Part shown: positions 31,901 through 38,184 of the stretch, piece by piece
How the letters are laid out: every line of letters starts with the position of its first letter
Numbering within the stretch: the stretch's first letter is position 1
Assembly: GCF_000315015.1 (NCBI RefSeq)
Contig: NZ_BAEP01000079.1
Span: 1-38,184 of the forward strand
Length of the DNA: 38,184 nucleotides
Direction of reading: 5' to 3'
Origin: Paraglaciecola mesophila KMM 241
GTDB taxonomy: Bacteria > Pseudomonadota > Gammaproteobacteria > Enterobacterales > Alteromonadaceae
Notes under the pieces: generated by a model
The model's input: only the letters and a program-made list of their open reading frames with translations
What the model was told of the DNA's origin: nothing
Databases searched by the model: none
Program-made: the position numbers and the translations under genes

Positions 31901-33468
31901 ACATATTCAACGACGGCTTTTTTACTTTTGACATACCAGAAGTTGCATCGCATGGTAAAAAGATTGGCATGATATGCAATGAGCATGATAAACAAGGTTA
32001 AATTAGCAATCCATGTCGCGCTAAAGCCTTGGCTGCTGGCGGTCACACCAATCAGATCACTATAAGGAGCGTGGTTGACTACACTGGCTATCCAGCAGAA
32101 CAAAAAGCTCAATTGGAACATTTTTTGCGAATGAAAAATCATGCTGCACGTTACTGATCCCAATGGGAGTAGTAAGCAGTACCCAAGAAGATGAAGCACA
32201 GCAATAAACTCTCCCTCTATTACAAACCTTATTAAAGCACCCAAGCAACATAGGCCAGTAAATATGCTTGCGGCAAGTACTCGCGTAAGTCTCAAGCTGA
32301 GTTGATTTCGGTAGCCTGATAAAAGAACCGCGGTTTCAGAGCGCTCATCGCACATGCTTAATTGACAAACCGTCACCACAGGAAGGAGCCAAATAATAGC
32401 CAATATAACCGCACGGAGAGTATCGAGTGAAACCAATAAAGAGACTGAGAATAAGCATGTAGCAATCACCCAAAATGAGCGGTTTAAATGGCTACTTAGC
32501 ATCCCTAATTCCGCGTTTAACAGTGGGTATTGAGAGTTTATAGTAAATAGATAGTCAGTGAGCGCGAAGGAATTCGACGAAGCCTTCTTCGGATTAGTGG
32601 ATGTGCTAAAACGATTAGATTTGCTTTGATATAAGAGATGGCATGGTCCATTCGCGAGCCTCAAAGTGATTGTAAAAATAACTAACCCTAAAAGTAACTG
32701 CAAAACAATTGGTATGAAAACGGAGATATCATAGTTAACTCCTTGCCAATTAAATGTCTCTTGGATGCGGTTCAGCTTCGATATTCCTATGGATAAATGT
32801 TGGGTTTGCCCTGTAGTTAATGAGGGTGCAGCTTGCTCCATTTGCCGTATAAAATCACTGTGAGCTGATAACCCAAAAATATTTAAAGTACAGAGTAACG
32901 CCCAAACGAAAAAGTATATTAAGTTGCTATATTTTTGTATTTTTTCAGGAAGAATATCAAATAACAAAGCAAAGCAACTTACCATAATAGTGACTGGGAG
33001 TATGAGCACTAGGTAGGGCAATATGTACGAAGTAATATATATTGTGCTTTGCTCTTGGGCTATTAGCTGTTGCAACATAGCAGCAGCTATCATCAAAATA
33101 CCAATGATATTTAGTAGTAAAACATTGACTACAAACTTGGTACTTAAGTATTGATTGATAGTGAAGGAAGAAGAGAGCAATAAGCTCTGTATTTGAGATG
33201 TTTTTTCTTGGGCTACAAAACCTGATAGTAAGTAATACCCAAACAGCAGCACAAACGAAGAACTTACTAATGCTAATGACTCTCCCATCCAAGCAGAATT
33301 GTATGTTCCCCGATAGCCATTAATGTCTAAAACGGCGTACCCGGCGCTCGAATCAGGAAAAATAAATAATGTTATTGCTATCATACAAAGGCAGGCAAAC
33401 CACCAGTTAGTTTTGCGGATCCTGTTGTATAAATCTAATTGAACAATTTTCCAAAAATACCAGTTCAT
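31882..33468 (-). CDS. ABC-2-type transporter permease
   Basis: This 528-residue integral membrane protein has about 12 hydrophobic segments in two similar halves (about residues 20-280 and 320-510), separated by a polar linker (SNRFSTSTNPKKASSNS). Each half opens with an amphipathic entry stretch (NWYFWKIVQLDLYN and LLNAELGMLSSHLNRSFWV), which suggests a duplicated or fused ABC-2 half. It pairs with the ATPase gene (one base between them) to form a probable exporter. The substrate is unknown. A lux-box-type promoter is predicted upstream of the pair, so the exported compound may be under quorum control. The stretch is AT-richer than the core genes to the left. Confidence 0.8.
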   Translation of the reverse strand: MNWYFWKIVQLDLYNRIRKTNWWFACLCMIAITLFIFPDSSAGYAVLDINGYRGTYNSAWMGESLALVSSSFVLLFGYYLLSGFVAQEKTSQIQSLLLSSSFTINQYLSTKFVVNVLLLNIIGILMIAAAMLQQLIAQEQSTIYITSYILPYLVLILPVTIMVSCFALLFDILPEKIQKYSNLIYFFVWALLCTLNIFGLSAHSDFIRQMEQAAPSLTTGQTQHLSIGISKLNRIQETFNWQGVNYDISVFIPIVLQLLLGLVIFTITLRLANGPCHLLYQSKSNRFSTSTNPKKASSNSFALTDYLFTINSQYPLLNAELGMLSSHLNRSFWVIATCLFSVSLLVSLDTLRAVILAIIWLLPVVTVCQLSMCDERSETAVLLSGYRNQLSLRLTRVLAASIFTGLCCLGALIRFVIEGEFIAVLHLLGYCLLLPLGSVTCSMIFHSQKMFQLSFLFCWIASVVNHAPYSDLIGVTASSQGFSATWIANLTLFIMLIAYHANLFTMRCNFWYVKSKKAVVEYVKSGAH

Positions 33469-33469
33469 T

Positions 33470-34381
33470 TTAGTGCGCCTCTACAGGGCAAGGGGCTGTA
33501 TAGAACAGATAGGCGTCCTCTAAATTAGGCGCTATAGAACTAGCACACTTAGTAGGGGGAGTTTCGTGAATAACTCTTAATCGCGTTTTATTATCAAAAT
33601 ATTGGGTATCACAAACTTTAAACTGCGTCTCGATTTGCCTCGCTTCTGTGGTTTTCAGCATTATATCCCACACCTTGCCCTCCATGTGCTGAAGTAAATT
33701 TTCAGGTGTGTTGAAGGCACAAACCTCTCCCCTGGCGAGTACTAAAATGTTATCTGATATAGAAGCGAGGTCAGAAATGATATGGCTAGATAAAAGGACA
33801 ATTTTATCCTTGCCTAATTTCTTGAGCAGGCTACGAAAGGCAACTCGTTCATGGGGATCTAACCCGACGGTAGGCTCGTCAAAAATAAGTATGTCGGGTG
33901 CGCCGAGCAAAGCTTGTGCGATGCCGAGTCGTTGACGCATGCCACCTGAAAACGTAGAAATATTTTGGTTTTCAAACTCGTGTAAGTTGAGTGCGTGTAG
34001 CAATTCAGAGATATCTTGAGCTACATGTTTTCTAGTCACCTGTTTAACCGCGGCCAAGTACTGTAAAAATTGTTTTGCTGTTAAATTTTCATAGACAGCA
34101 AAGTGTTGCGGCAGTAAGCCCAGTCGTTGTCTAATTAACTGCGGGCAACCTGCTACATCTTGGCCATTTAATTGAATACTTCCAGAGCTAGGGCGCTCCA
34201 ACTGTGCAATTAACTTAAGCAGAGTCGATTTGCCTGCTCCGTTTGATCCCACTAAGCCAATTATGCCAGGTGTTAATGTTAAGCTTATATTGTTGAGCGC
34301 AGTATGATTTTCGTGGTACGACTTGCTTAATTTATGTATACCCAGTTGAACTTCTTTTATTGGAAAGCTTGCGTTTGACAT
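33470..34381 (-). CDS. ABC transporter ATP-binding protein
   Basis: This 303-residue nucleotide-binding subunit has Walker A GSNGAGKSTLLKLIAQ near residue 38, the Q-loop at GLLPQHFAVYENLTA, signature FSGGMRQRLGIAQALLG, Walker B DILIFDEPTVGLDP, and the H-switch in LLSSHIISDL. It is most similar in style to the ABC-2 (drug, NatA/CcmA type) export ATPases. It is the first gene of the two-gene unit and faces luxR across a 223-bp shared control region. Confidence 0.93.
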   Translation of the reverse strand: MSNASFPIKEVQLGIHKLSKSYHENHTALNNISLTLTPGIIGLVGSNGAGKSTLLKLIAQLERPSSGSIQLNGQDVAGCPQLIRQRLGLLPQHFAVYENLTAKQFLQYLAAVKQVTRKHVAQDISELLHALNLHEFENQNISTFSGGMRQRLGIAQALLGAPDILIFDEPTVGLDPHERVAFRSLLKKLGKDKIVLLSSHIISDLASISDNILVLARGEVCAFNTPENLLQHMEGKVWDIMLKTTEARQIETQFKVCDTQYFDNKTRLRVIHETPPTKCASSIAPNLEDAYLFYTAPCPVEAH

Positions 34382-34413
34382 TTCGTATGACCTCTGTGCG
34401 TTACAGAACCCCT

Positions 34414-34460
34414 ATTGTAGAAGCTTACGCCCTCCTGCCTACTTGTTACTTTTGACAGGT
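34414..34460 (-). promoter_or_regulatory. lux-box promoter of the ABC exporter genes
   Basis: ACTTGTTACTTTTGACAGGT (34441-34460) differs from the lux-box arms ACCTGT-N8-ACAGGT at a single base. On the minus strand a good -10 (TACAAT, 34419-34414) lies 21 bp beyond it. This puts the box centre near -43, where LuxR-type activators contact RNA polymerase. The leader to the ATPase start is about 26 bases. Confidence 0.6.
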
Positions 34461-34480
34461 TTGAAGATTGAACATGTGAT
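34452..34480 (+). promoter_or_regulatory. candidate sigma-70 promoter of luxR, -35 inside the lux box
   Basis: TTGACA (34452-34457) and TGTGAT (34475-34480) are spaced by 17 bp on the plus strand. The -35 lies within the lux-box-like dyad, so a bound LuxR could block or modulate luxR transcription while activating the divergent ABC genes. The -10 matches only 4 of 6 positions. Confidence 0.4.
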
Positions 34481-34604
34481 TTTTTGGTAGTTTTACTTAC
34501 CTTTTTTTGCTAGCTTGGTTACTAAATGAACGAGTGCTACATGCTTTATGATTAAAACGCACTGTTGGTGACTAAAATCTAAAGACATTTCCAACAAGGA
34601 AGGG

Positions 34605-35351
34605 ATGATGCAAGTCGAAGAATTCTACGAATTACTAGAAAGTGTAGACGAAAGTAGCTCAATTGATGCTCTAAAGGAAACTTGCGAAAGGTTCTGTCTG
34701 CTAATTGATATCCCGTATTATTTATTGGGCGTGATTGGTCAAACATCCTCATATTCACCGACGATTAGGGTTATTTCGAATTATCCAGAGAAATGGCTCG
34801 AGCTTTATTTCAAGGAAAGTGAACAACAAAACGACCCTGTTGTTAAATACATCTTTGAAAAGCAATCTCCAATCCGCTGGGACAAGCTTGTTGAGTATCA
34901 AGACTTTTCTTCTAGCAAAGGTTTACTTGTTTTCGAAAAAGCGGCGGCATATGGCTTGTACAATGGACTAAGTATCCCTATTCGTTCTACTTCTGAAAAT
35001 ATTGCCGTATTCAGTGTAGCAATAGGTGAACGTGCTGATGCGAATAAGGTATTAGATAACGCTCAGATGTTTTGCCACACATTTGCAACGCACTTATTCG
35101 AGCGATACGTTCTACTTGAGATAAGTGCAAGCGACGAAACAGATAGACGAGAGCTAACGAAAAGAGAACTTGAATGCTTGTTCTGGGCTTGTGAAGGTAA
35201 GACAGCTTGGGAAATTTCGCAGATAATAAATGTTTCTGAGCGAACAGTCTTATTTCACTTAGGTAATTCAAACACCAAGCTAGGTGCTATTAATCGGCAG
35301 CATGCTGTCGCGCTAGCGATTAAAAAGGGCATAATTAAACCTAATATCTAA
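34605..35351 (+). CDS. luxR: LuxR-family acyl-homoserine-lactone-responsive regulator
   Basis: This 248-residue regulator has an N-terminal autoinducer-binding domain (about 20-165) and a C-terminal LuxR-type HTH (about 185-245). The invariant ligand-pocket residues are present: W and Y in KWLELYF, D-P in QQNDPVV, W in PIRWDKL and G in LYNGLSIPI. The HTH shows LTKRELECLFWACEGKTAWEISQIINVSERTVLFHLGNSNTKLGAINRQHAVALA, with the conserved E, L and G. AAGGAAGGG precedes the ATG pair. A cognate luxI lies 1.2 kb downstream. The stop codon overlaps that of the convergent RibD-like gene. Confidence 0.95.
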   Translation: MMQVEEFYELLESVDESSSIDALKETCERFCLLIDIPYYLLGVIGQTSSYSPTIRVISNYPEKWLELYFKESEQQNDPVVKYIFEKQSPIRWDKLVEYQDFSSSKGLLVFEKAAAYGLYNGLSIPIRSTSENIAVFSVAIGERADANKVLDNAQMFCHTFATHLFERYVLLEISASDETDRRELTKRELECLFWACEGKTAWEISQIINVSERTVLFHLGNSNTKLGAINRQHAVALAIKKGIIKPNI

Positions 35352-36295
35352 TTTAGGTATAAACGGTGCTCACTATCAAATTGCTGTTTAATCATATCGG
35401 ACTCAGGACGAGCGTTGAACCTTATTCCGTTACTGAAGTGATAGCTGCTGGATATTTTCCAAGCGTTATTCAGTAAACTTATCGGTTGGGTATTTTCGAG
35501 CTCGGTTTGTTGTAAGGATAGATAATATATCATTTCATCGACGAGACCATGCACGATCATTTCTTTAGCTAAATCAGTGTGGACAATGACCACGCCACAG
35601 GTAACTTTACGCTCGGACGCGTGAGTTATCAGTTGCTTCACGTCCTGTAGGCTCTTTACTGTGTAATGTTGAATAGCTTTGTTCGAATTATTTTTTGTGT
35701 TGCTGACATTGAATGACAAGCACGTAGGCTCTTCAGCCACAAATTCCATATTGCCAACCAGCCTCTTTATATAGTTGACCGCTTCTATATCCTCATCAAA
35801 CGTAGAAAAGTCAGCCGTTCTGCCCAACAGGTCAGCACAGGTAATACAACTTATCCAAGGCCTCTTCTTTTGTTTGTTGGTCTGCATGGTTATAACCGTC
35901 CCGAGGTCCATCAAGGCATTGTTGATAGCAATAACGTTAATGTTGTGAGAGAAAAAATTCATTTTTTGCCTGTTACTAAACCTGAAATGAGTGGGGATGC
36001 GCGGATGAAGAATGTTTACGATACCCGCGTCGGTTGCACTTTTAAATAGTGCGTTACTATCCATAATCAAAGCATTAGGAGGCAAGGACAAGTAAAGGTC
36101 TGCCCCGGCACCACTTGCCTTTATCTGGCTCAACAGCAGAGCTTCAGATTCCAGCTGAGTGCTTCCTTGAAGCTTCAGTATCTTACCCTTAAGACAAAAT
36201 AACCAAGCTGCACCACAGTAATGTGAAATAGACGCTGCTTTATCTATTACTAACGACAAACAGCGAGAACGAAGGGCAAAAATGTTGTTGTTCAT
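35348..36295 (-). CDS. RibD-like protein with degenerate active sites, between luxR and luxI
   Basis: This 315-residue protein has no close family in my knowledge, but its layout tracks bifunctional riboflavin deaminase/reductase RibD. ESEALLLSQIKASGAGADLYLSLPP (about 48-72) stands where RibD has HAEVHAL...GATAYVTLEP. NALFKSATDAGIVNIL follows like DALIAAGVARVV. KRPWISCITCADLLGRTADFS stands for the reductase start FPYIQLKL..LDGRTA, and HGLVDEMIYYLSLQ for AGLVDELIVYIAP. The deaminase zinc ligands are gone (His-Ala-Glu became Glu-Ser-Glu; both cysteines of PCxHxGRTPPC are lost), and the reductase nucleotide motif is eroded. A pseudoenzyme or ligand-binding regulator is inferred. It is AT-rich and transcribed opposite to both neighbours. 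Confidence 0.6.
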   Translation of the reverse strand: MNNNIFALRSRCLSLVIDKAASISHYCGAAWLFCLKGKILKLQGSTQLESEALLLSQIKASGAGADLYLSLPPNALIMDSNALFKSATDAGIVNILHPRIPTHFRFSNRQKMNFFSHNINVIAINNALMDLGTVITMQTNKQKKRPWISCITCADLLGRTADFSTFDEDIEAVNYIKRLVGNMEFVAEEPTCLSFNVSNTKNNSNKAIQHYTVKSLQDVKQLITHASERKVTCGVVIVHTDLAKEMIVHGLVDEMIYYLSLQQTELENTQPISLLNNAWKISSSYHFSNGIRFNARPESDMIKQQFDSEHRLYLN

Positions 36296-36323
36296 AGTCG
36301 AATCCAGTTAACTCCATTTCGAT

Positions 36324-36370
36324 ATTTTAGCTGTATTAAACGTTTTTATATCCTGTTAGATCTTACGGTG
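36324..36370 (-). promoter_or_regulatory. lux-box promoter of the RibD-like gene
   Basis: TCCTGTTAGATCTTACGGTG (36351-36370) has the CTG-N10-C(A/G)G frame of lux boxes. On the minus strand TAAAAT (36329-36324) lies 21 bp beyond it, the same spacing as at the ABC promoter. The predicted leader is only about 22 bases, with a weak ribosome binding site (GGAT). Confidence 0.55.
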
Positions 36371-36381
36371 TTTTATAAAAA

Positions 36382-36431
36382 TACTGTCAGATATTACAGG
36401 AGAAATTTATTGGAATTAAGCTAGGGATAAT
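36382..36431 (+). promoter_or_regulatory. lux-box promoter of luxI
   Basis: TACTGTCAGATATTACAGGA (36382-36401) contains a perfect CTG-N10-CAG and shares the core AGATNTTAC with the neighbouring box 31 bp (three helical turns) away. The best -10 toward luxI is GATAAT (36426-36431), 24 bp beyond the box, a little more than the ideal spacing. Positive feedback on luxI is the classical expectation. Confidence 0.55.
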
Positions 36432-36523
36432 GATTAAAACCCTACTGTAAAATGTGATAGCTGAATTTATTGATTTTCGTTGAATATGCTTAGTTACAAG
36501 TTAACTAAACTAGGTTCAGCACA

Positions 36524-37117
36524 ATGAGACAAATTAAAGTAATAGATAAAAATAATTATGAATTTGGACGCAATCCAGAATTAATTAACGATATGTTTAA
36601 ATTAAGATCTGAAGTTTTTAAAGGGCGATTAGGTTGGGATGTCGAGTCTGATAAAGGCTTGGAAAAAGACTTTTTTGATAACCAGCAGCCAAGTTATATT
36701 GCTATGTTAAATGAGAGTGATGATATTGTTGGCGGATGGCGTGCAATACCAACAACAAAAAGTTATATGCTAAAAGATATATTTCCAGAATTATTAAGAG
36801 GGGAATTAGCACCCGAAGAAAAAAACATATGGGAAATAAGTCGCTTTGCTATCAGTAAAAATAGAACAGGAAAATCAGCTCGTGTCGCAAGCGAAGATAC
36901 AGCTGCCTTAGTAAGTTCATTTTATTCATTTGCGATTAAAAATGGCATTACAGATTATGTACTGGTAACTACGACGGCCTGTGAGCGAATTCTTCGATAT
37001 TTGGGGGTAAATATGCGTAGAATGGGAGATGGTCAAGCGATGCAAATTGGTGTAGAGAAATCCGTTGCCCTATGGGTGAAAGTGGACAACAACCTAAATA
37101 TTAATCCTATTCATTAA
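36524..37117 (+). CDS. luxI: acyl-homoserine-lactone synthase
   Basis: This 197-residue LuxI-family enzyme makes N-acyl-homoserine lactone from SAM and acyl-ACP. The invariant residues are visible: R, F and W in KLRSEVFKGRLGWDV, D in EKDFFD, R in GGWRAIPT, and E-x-x-R in WEISRFAI. The threonine in VLVTTTACERILRYLG stands at the position linked in other LuxI enzymes to 3-oxo-acyl substrates, so a 3-oxo-AHL is a reasonable guess. The gene is strongly AT-rich. It follows a 228-bp region with two lux-box-like sites. Confidence 0.95.
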   Translation: MRQIKVIDKNNYEFGRNPELINDMFKLRSEVFKGRLGWDVESDKGLEKDFFDNQQPSYIAMLNESDDIVGGWRAIPTTKSYMLKDIFPELLRGELAPEEKNIWEISRFAISKNRTGKSARVASEDTAALVSSFYSFAIKNGITDYVLVTTTACERILRYLGVNMRRMGDGQAMQIGVEKSVALWVKVDNNLNINPIH

Positions 37118-37138
37118 CATTTTATAAGCCTATATCGT

Positions 37139-37166
37139 TGGGCGCTCGTGTTTTACACGTCGCCCA
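37139..37166 (+). terminator. hairpin after luxI, possible terminator
   Basis: TGGGCG-ct-CGTG-TTTTA-CACG-t-CGCCCA forms a ten-pair stem with a small internal loop, 22 bp past the luxI stop. No clear T-run follows, so termination strength is uncertain. Confidence 0.45.
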
Positions 37167-37252
37167 GAACATCCAACCGTTGACTCCCCAACTGTATTTT
37201 CATTCTCCCCACAGTAAATTTCAAACATCATATAAATACAATTTTTGAAAGG

Positions 37253-37393
37253 ATGTTTCAGGTCATCTCTCAAATTATCTTTGCCTTACAAAAAACGATA
37301 GATGAACATTGTTGTCTGTATCCTATCGAACTCTTGTATCGTTATTTTGAATAGGGTAATGCCGATCCCCAGGCTAATTTAATTTATCTGTAG
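37253..37393 (+). pseudogene. possible remnant of an EAL-type protein with internal stop
   Basis: The frame gives MFQVISQIIFALQKTIDEHC, then CLYPIELLYRYFE, a TAG stop (37352-37354), and in the same frame GNADPQANLIYL and another stop. The pattern 'FALQ..ID....L..IELLYR' resembles the start of EAL phosphodiesterase domains (FQPI.D...V.GYELLFR). The fragment is short, so this is a weak call. Confidence 0.25.
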
Positions 37394-37657
37394 TTAACAA
37401 GACAAGCTAGGAGCCTCTTTATTAAAATAAGCTATTCTGTTCAAGTGCCTTACTTAGCAAGTTACGTCTACATAACTTAACTACCGATAGGTTTTTAGTG
37501 GGTAAGTGCTTACTATTATTTTCAATCTCTGATGAAATAGTTATGAATAATAGCGCAGGCAATTGCTTCTAACCTGAGGTGGCTCAGAGCATGGAAACTT
37601 ATTGTTTGGTGATTTATATTCGATGGGTAAAACAAACGTGATGGGGAGAGAAAGACT

Positions 37658-37685
37658 GCGCCAGCATTCAAATTATTACTGGCGC
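37658..37685 (-). terminator. hairpin after the small-protein genes
   Basis: GCGCCAG and CTGGCGC form a perfect 7-bp stem with a 14-base loop. On the minus strand it follows the stop of the 68-residue gene and is trailed by AGTCTTTCTCTC, a weak T-rich tract. Confidence 0.5.
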
Positions 37686-37693
37686 CGCGTATG

Positions 37694-37900
37694 CTAAGCC
37701 AAAGTACTTGAACTAATCAAATCAGAGGCTTGTGTGGCAGCATCCAAAATTTGCGGATCGATTTTGTCATAAAGTTGATTTAACAAATCGGAGTTTGCAA
37801 CCGCTGTTATATTTTCTACTTCATCTGTTTTTACAATGAAGTAATAGTTTGTCATTGAGTAAAAATGCACACCGTTTATTGAAAATGCCGAGCCTTTCAT
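37694..37900 (-). CDS. small protein of unknown function, paralogue of the adjacent gene
   Basis: This 68-residue protein has no cysteine and no clear signal peptide. It has an aromatic N-terminal half (FSINGVHFYSMTNYYFIV), an acidic middle and an Ala/Ser-rich helix-like C-terminus (DPQILDAATQASDLI). It is clearly related to the neighbouring 71-residue protein: NGV.F....NY versus QGVNFIAFTGY, SDLLNQL.DKIDP versus TDLMNVLADKVDP, and the shared LDAATQA. AAGGA is well placed before the ATG. I do not recognise the family. Confidence 0.7.
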   Translation of the reverse strand: MKGSAFSINGVHFYSMTNYYFIVKTDEVENITAVANSDLLNQLYDKIDPQILDAATQASDLISSSTLA

Positions 37901-37923
37901 AAAGAATCCTTTTTTAAATTAAG

Positions 37924-37939
37924 GGCGGCTTGCGCCGCC
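37924..37939 (-). other. intergenic hairpin between the two small genes
   Basis: GGCGGC-TTGC-GCCGCC forms a tight 6-bp GC stem between the stop of the first gene and the ribosome binding site of the second. Only a mixed A/T stretch follows. It may act as a partial terminator or an mRNA end-protector, giving unequal amounts of the two products. Confidence 0.5.
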
Positions 37940-37949
37940 AGGTCATCTA

Positions 37950-38165
37950 TTAGCTAACAGATACGTTGCTAGCGATGTCGTTAATGCTATTGGCTGCTTG
38001 TGTCGCCGCATCGAGTAATGCAGGGTCCACTTTGTCAGCAAGTACGTTCATAAGGTCGGTGTTAACTGCGGCAGTTAAGTCACCTAGTTCTTGTGCGTCA
38101 TATACCAGTGCATAGCCAGTAAATGCGATGAAATTGACGCCTTGAGTTGCGAAGTTAAGTTGCAT
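37950..38165 (-). CDS. small protein of unknown function, first of a tandem pair
   Basis: This 71-residue, cysteine-free acidic protein begins MQLNFATQGVNFIAFTGYAL and ends in a Ser/Asn/Val-rich tail after LDAATQAANSINDI. GGAG is seven to eight bases before the ATG. It is paralogous to the following gene. Only 19 bp of upstream sequence are in the window, so promoter and further copies cannot be judged. No secretion leader of double-glycine type and no RebB-type motif is convincing. Confidence 0.72.
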   Translation of the reverse strand: MQLNFATQGVNFIAFTGYALVYDAQELGDLTAAVNTDLMNVLADKVDPALLDAATQAANSINDIASNVSVS

Positions 38166-38184
38166 GGTGTTTCTCCGTTTTTAA

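Larger units (their letters stand above)
37167..37693. other. long AT-rich intergenic stretch after luxI
   Basis: No intact gene is seen here. It contains a possible broken EAL-domain fragment (37253-37393), a short dyad CTGAG-GTGG-CTCAG near 37575, and a hairpin at 37658-37685 that may end the minus-strand small-protein genes. Confidence 0.4.

Noticed and set aside
34391-34408. Additional lux box at CTGTGCGTTACAG
   Set aside because: The CTG and CAG halves are separated by seven bases and not ten.
37694-38165. RebB (R-body) subunits
   Set aside because: Size and Ala-rich helices are similar, but the conserved VTQ/LGDAPA-type RebB motifs are absent.

Overview
The window reads as chromosome of a marine gammaproteobacterium of the Alteromonadales, probably close to Paraglaciecola/Glaciecola. 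This is inferred from gene order and protein character, not from a search. The core blocks are typical gammaproteobacterial ones: hemC-hemD-hemX-hemY, cyaY, and gmk-rpoZ-spoT-ridA-trmH-(thiol reductase)-recG-rsmJ. The accessory parts suggest life on algae.

Layout. (1) 1-3457 is a mobile and repetitive zone. It holds a REP-associated tyrosine transposase cut by the left edge and an IS110/IS1111-type insertion sequence (1163-2604) sitting inside one copy of a local repeat. A tRNA-Arg(CCG) on the minus strand and a truncated second tRNA copy follow. (2) 3458-4843 encodes a Tat-exported PhoX phosphatase with a Pho-box-like site upstream. (3) 5017-14481 is a coherent catabolic locus. A GH63-type glycosylglycerate hydrolase and an AGE-family sugar isomerase run leftward; a TonB-dependent receptor, a sodium/solute symporter and a glycerate 2-kinase run rightward; a ROK regulator closes the block. 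Together they predict uptake and breakdown of mannosylglycerate (digeneaside of red algae) or glucosylglycerate to a hexose plus glycerate. (4) 14619-19850 (minus strand) is hemCDXY with a periplasmic class II cyclic-nucleotide phosphodiesterase coupled behind hemY. (5) 20078-22249 (minus strand) carries small housekeeping genes: GNAT, YHS protein, carboxylesterase, cyaY. (6) 22369-31842 (plus strand) is the gmk-to-rsmJ block, then a VOC protein and a Prx5-type peroxiredoxin.

(7) 31882-37117 is the most interesting part: an AT-rich acyl-homoserine-lactone quorum-sensing island. It contains an ABC exporter (permease and ATPase, minus), luxR (plus), a degenerate RibD-like protein (minus, tail to tail with luxR) and luxI (plus). 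Three lux-box-like dyads are readable, one in the ABC/luxR intergenic region and two in the RibD-like/luxI region. In front of both the ABC genes and the RibD-like gene, a good -10 hexamer lies exactly 21 bp beyond the box, the geometry of LuxR-activated promoters. This predicts that LuxR drives an exporter and a RibD-like pseudoenzyme as well as luxI. (8) 37118-38184 holds a possible EAL-domain remnant and two tandem paralogous small proteins of unknown function on the minus strand, which may continue beyond the right edge.
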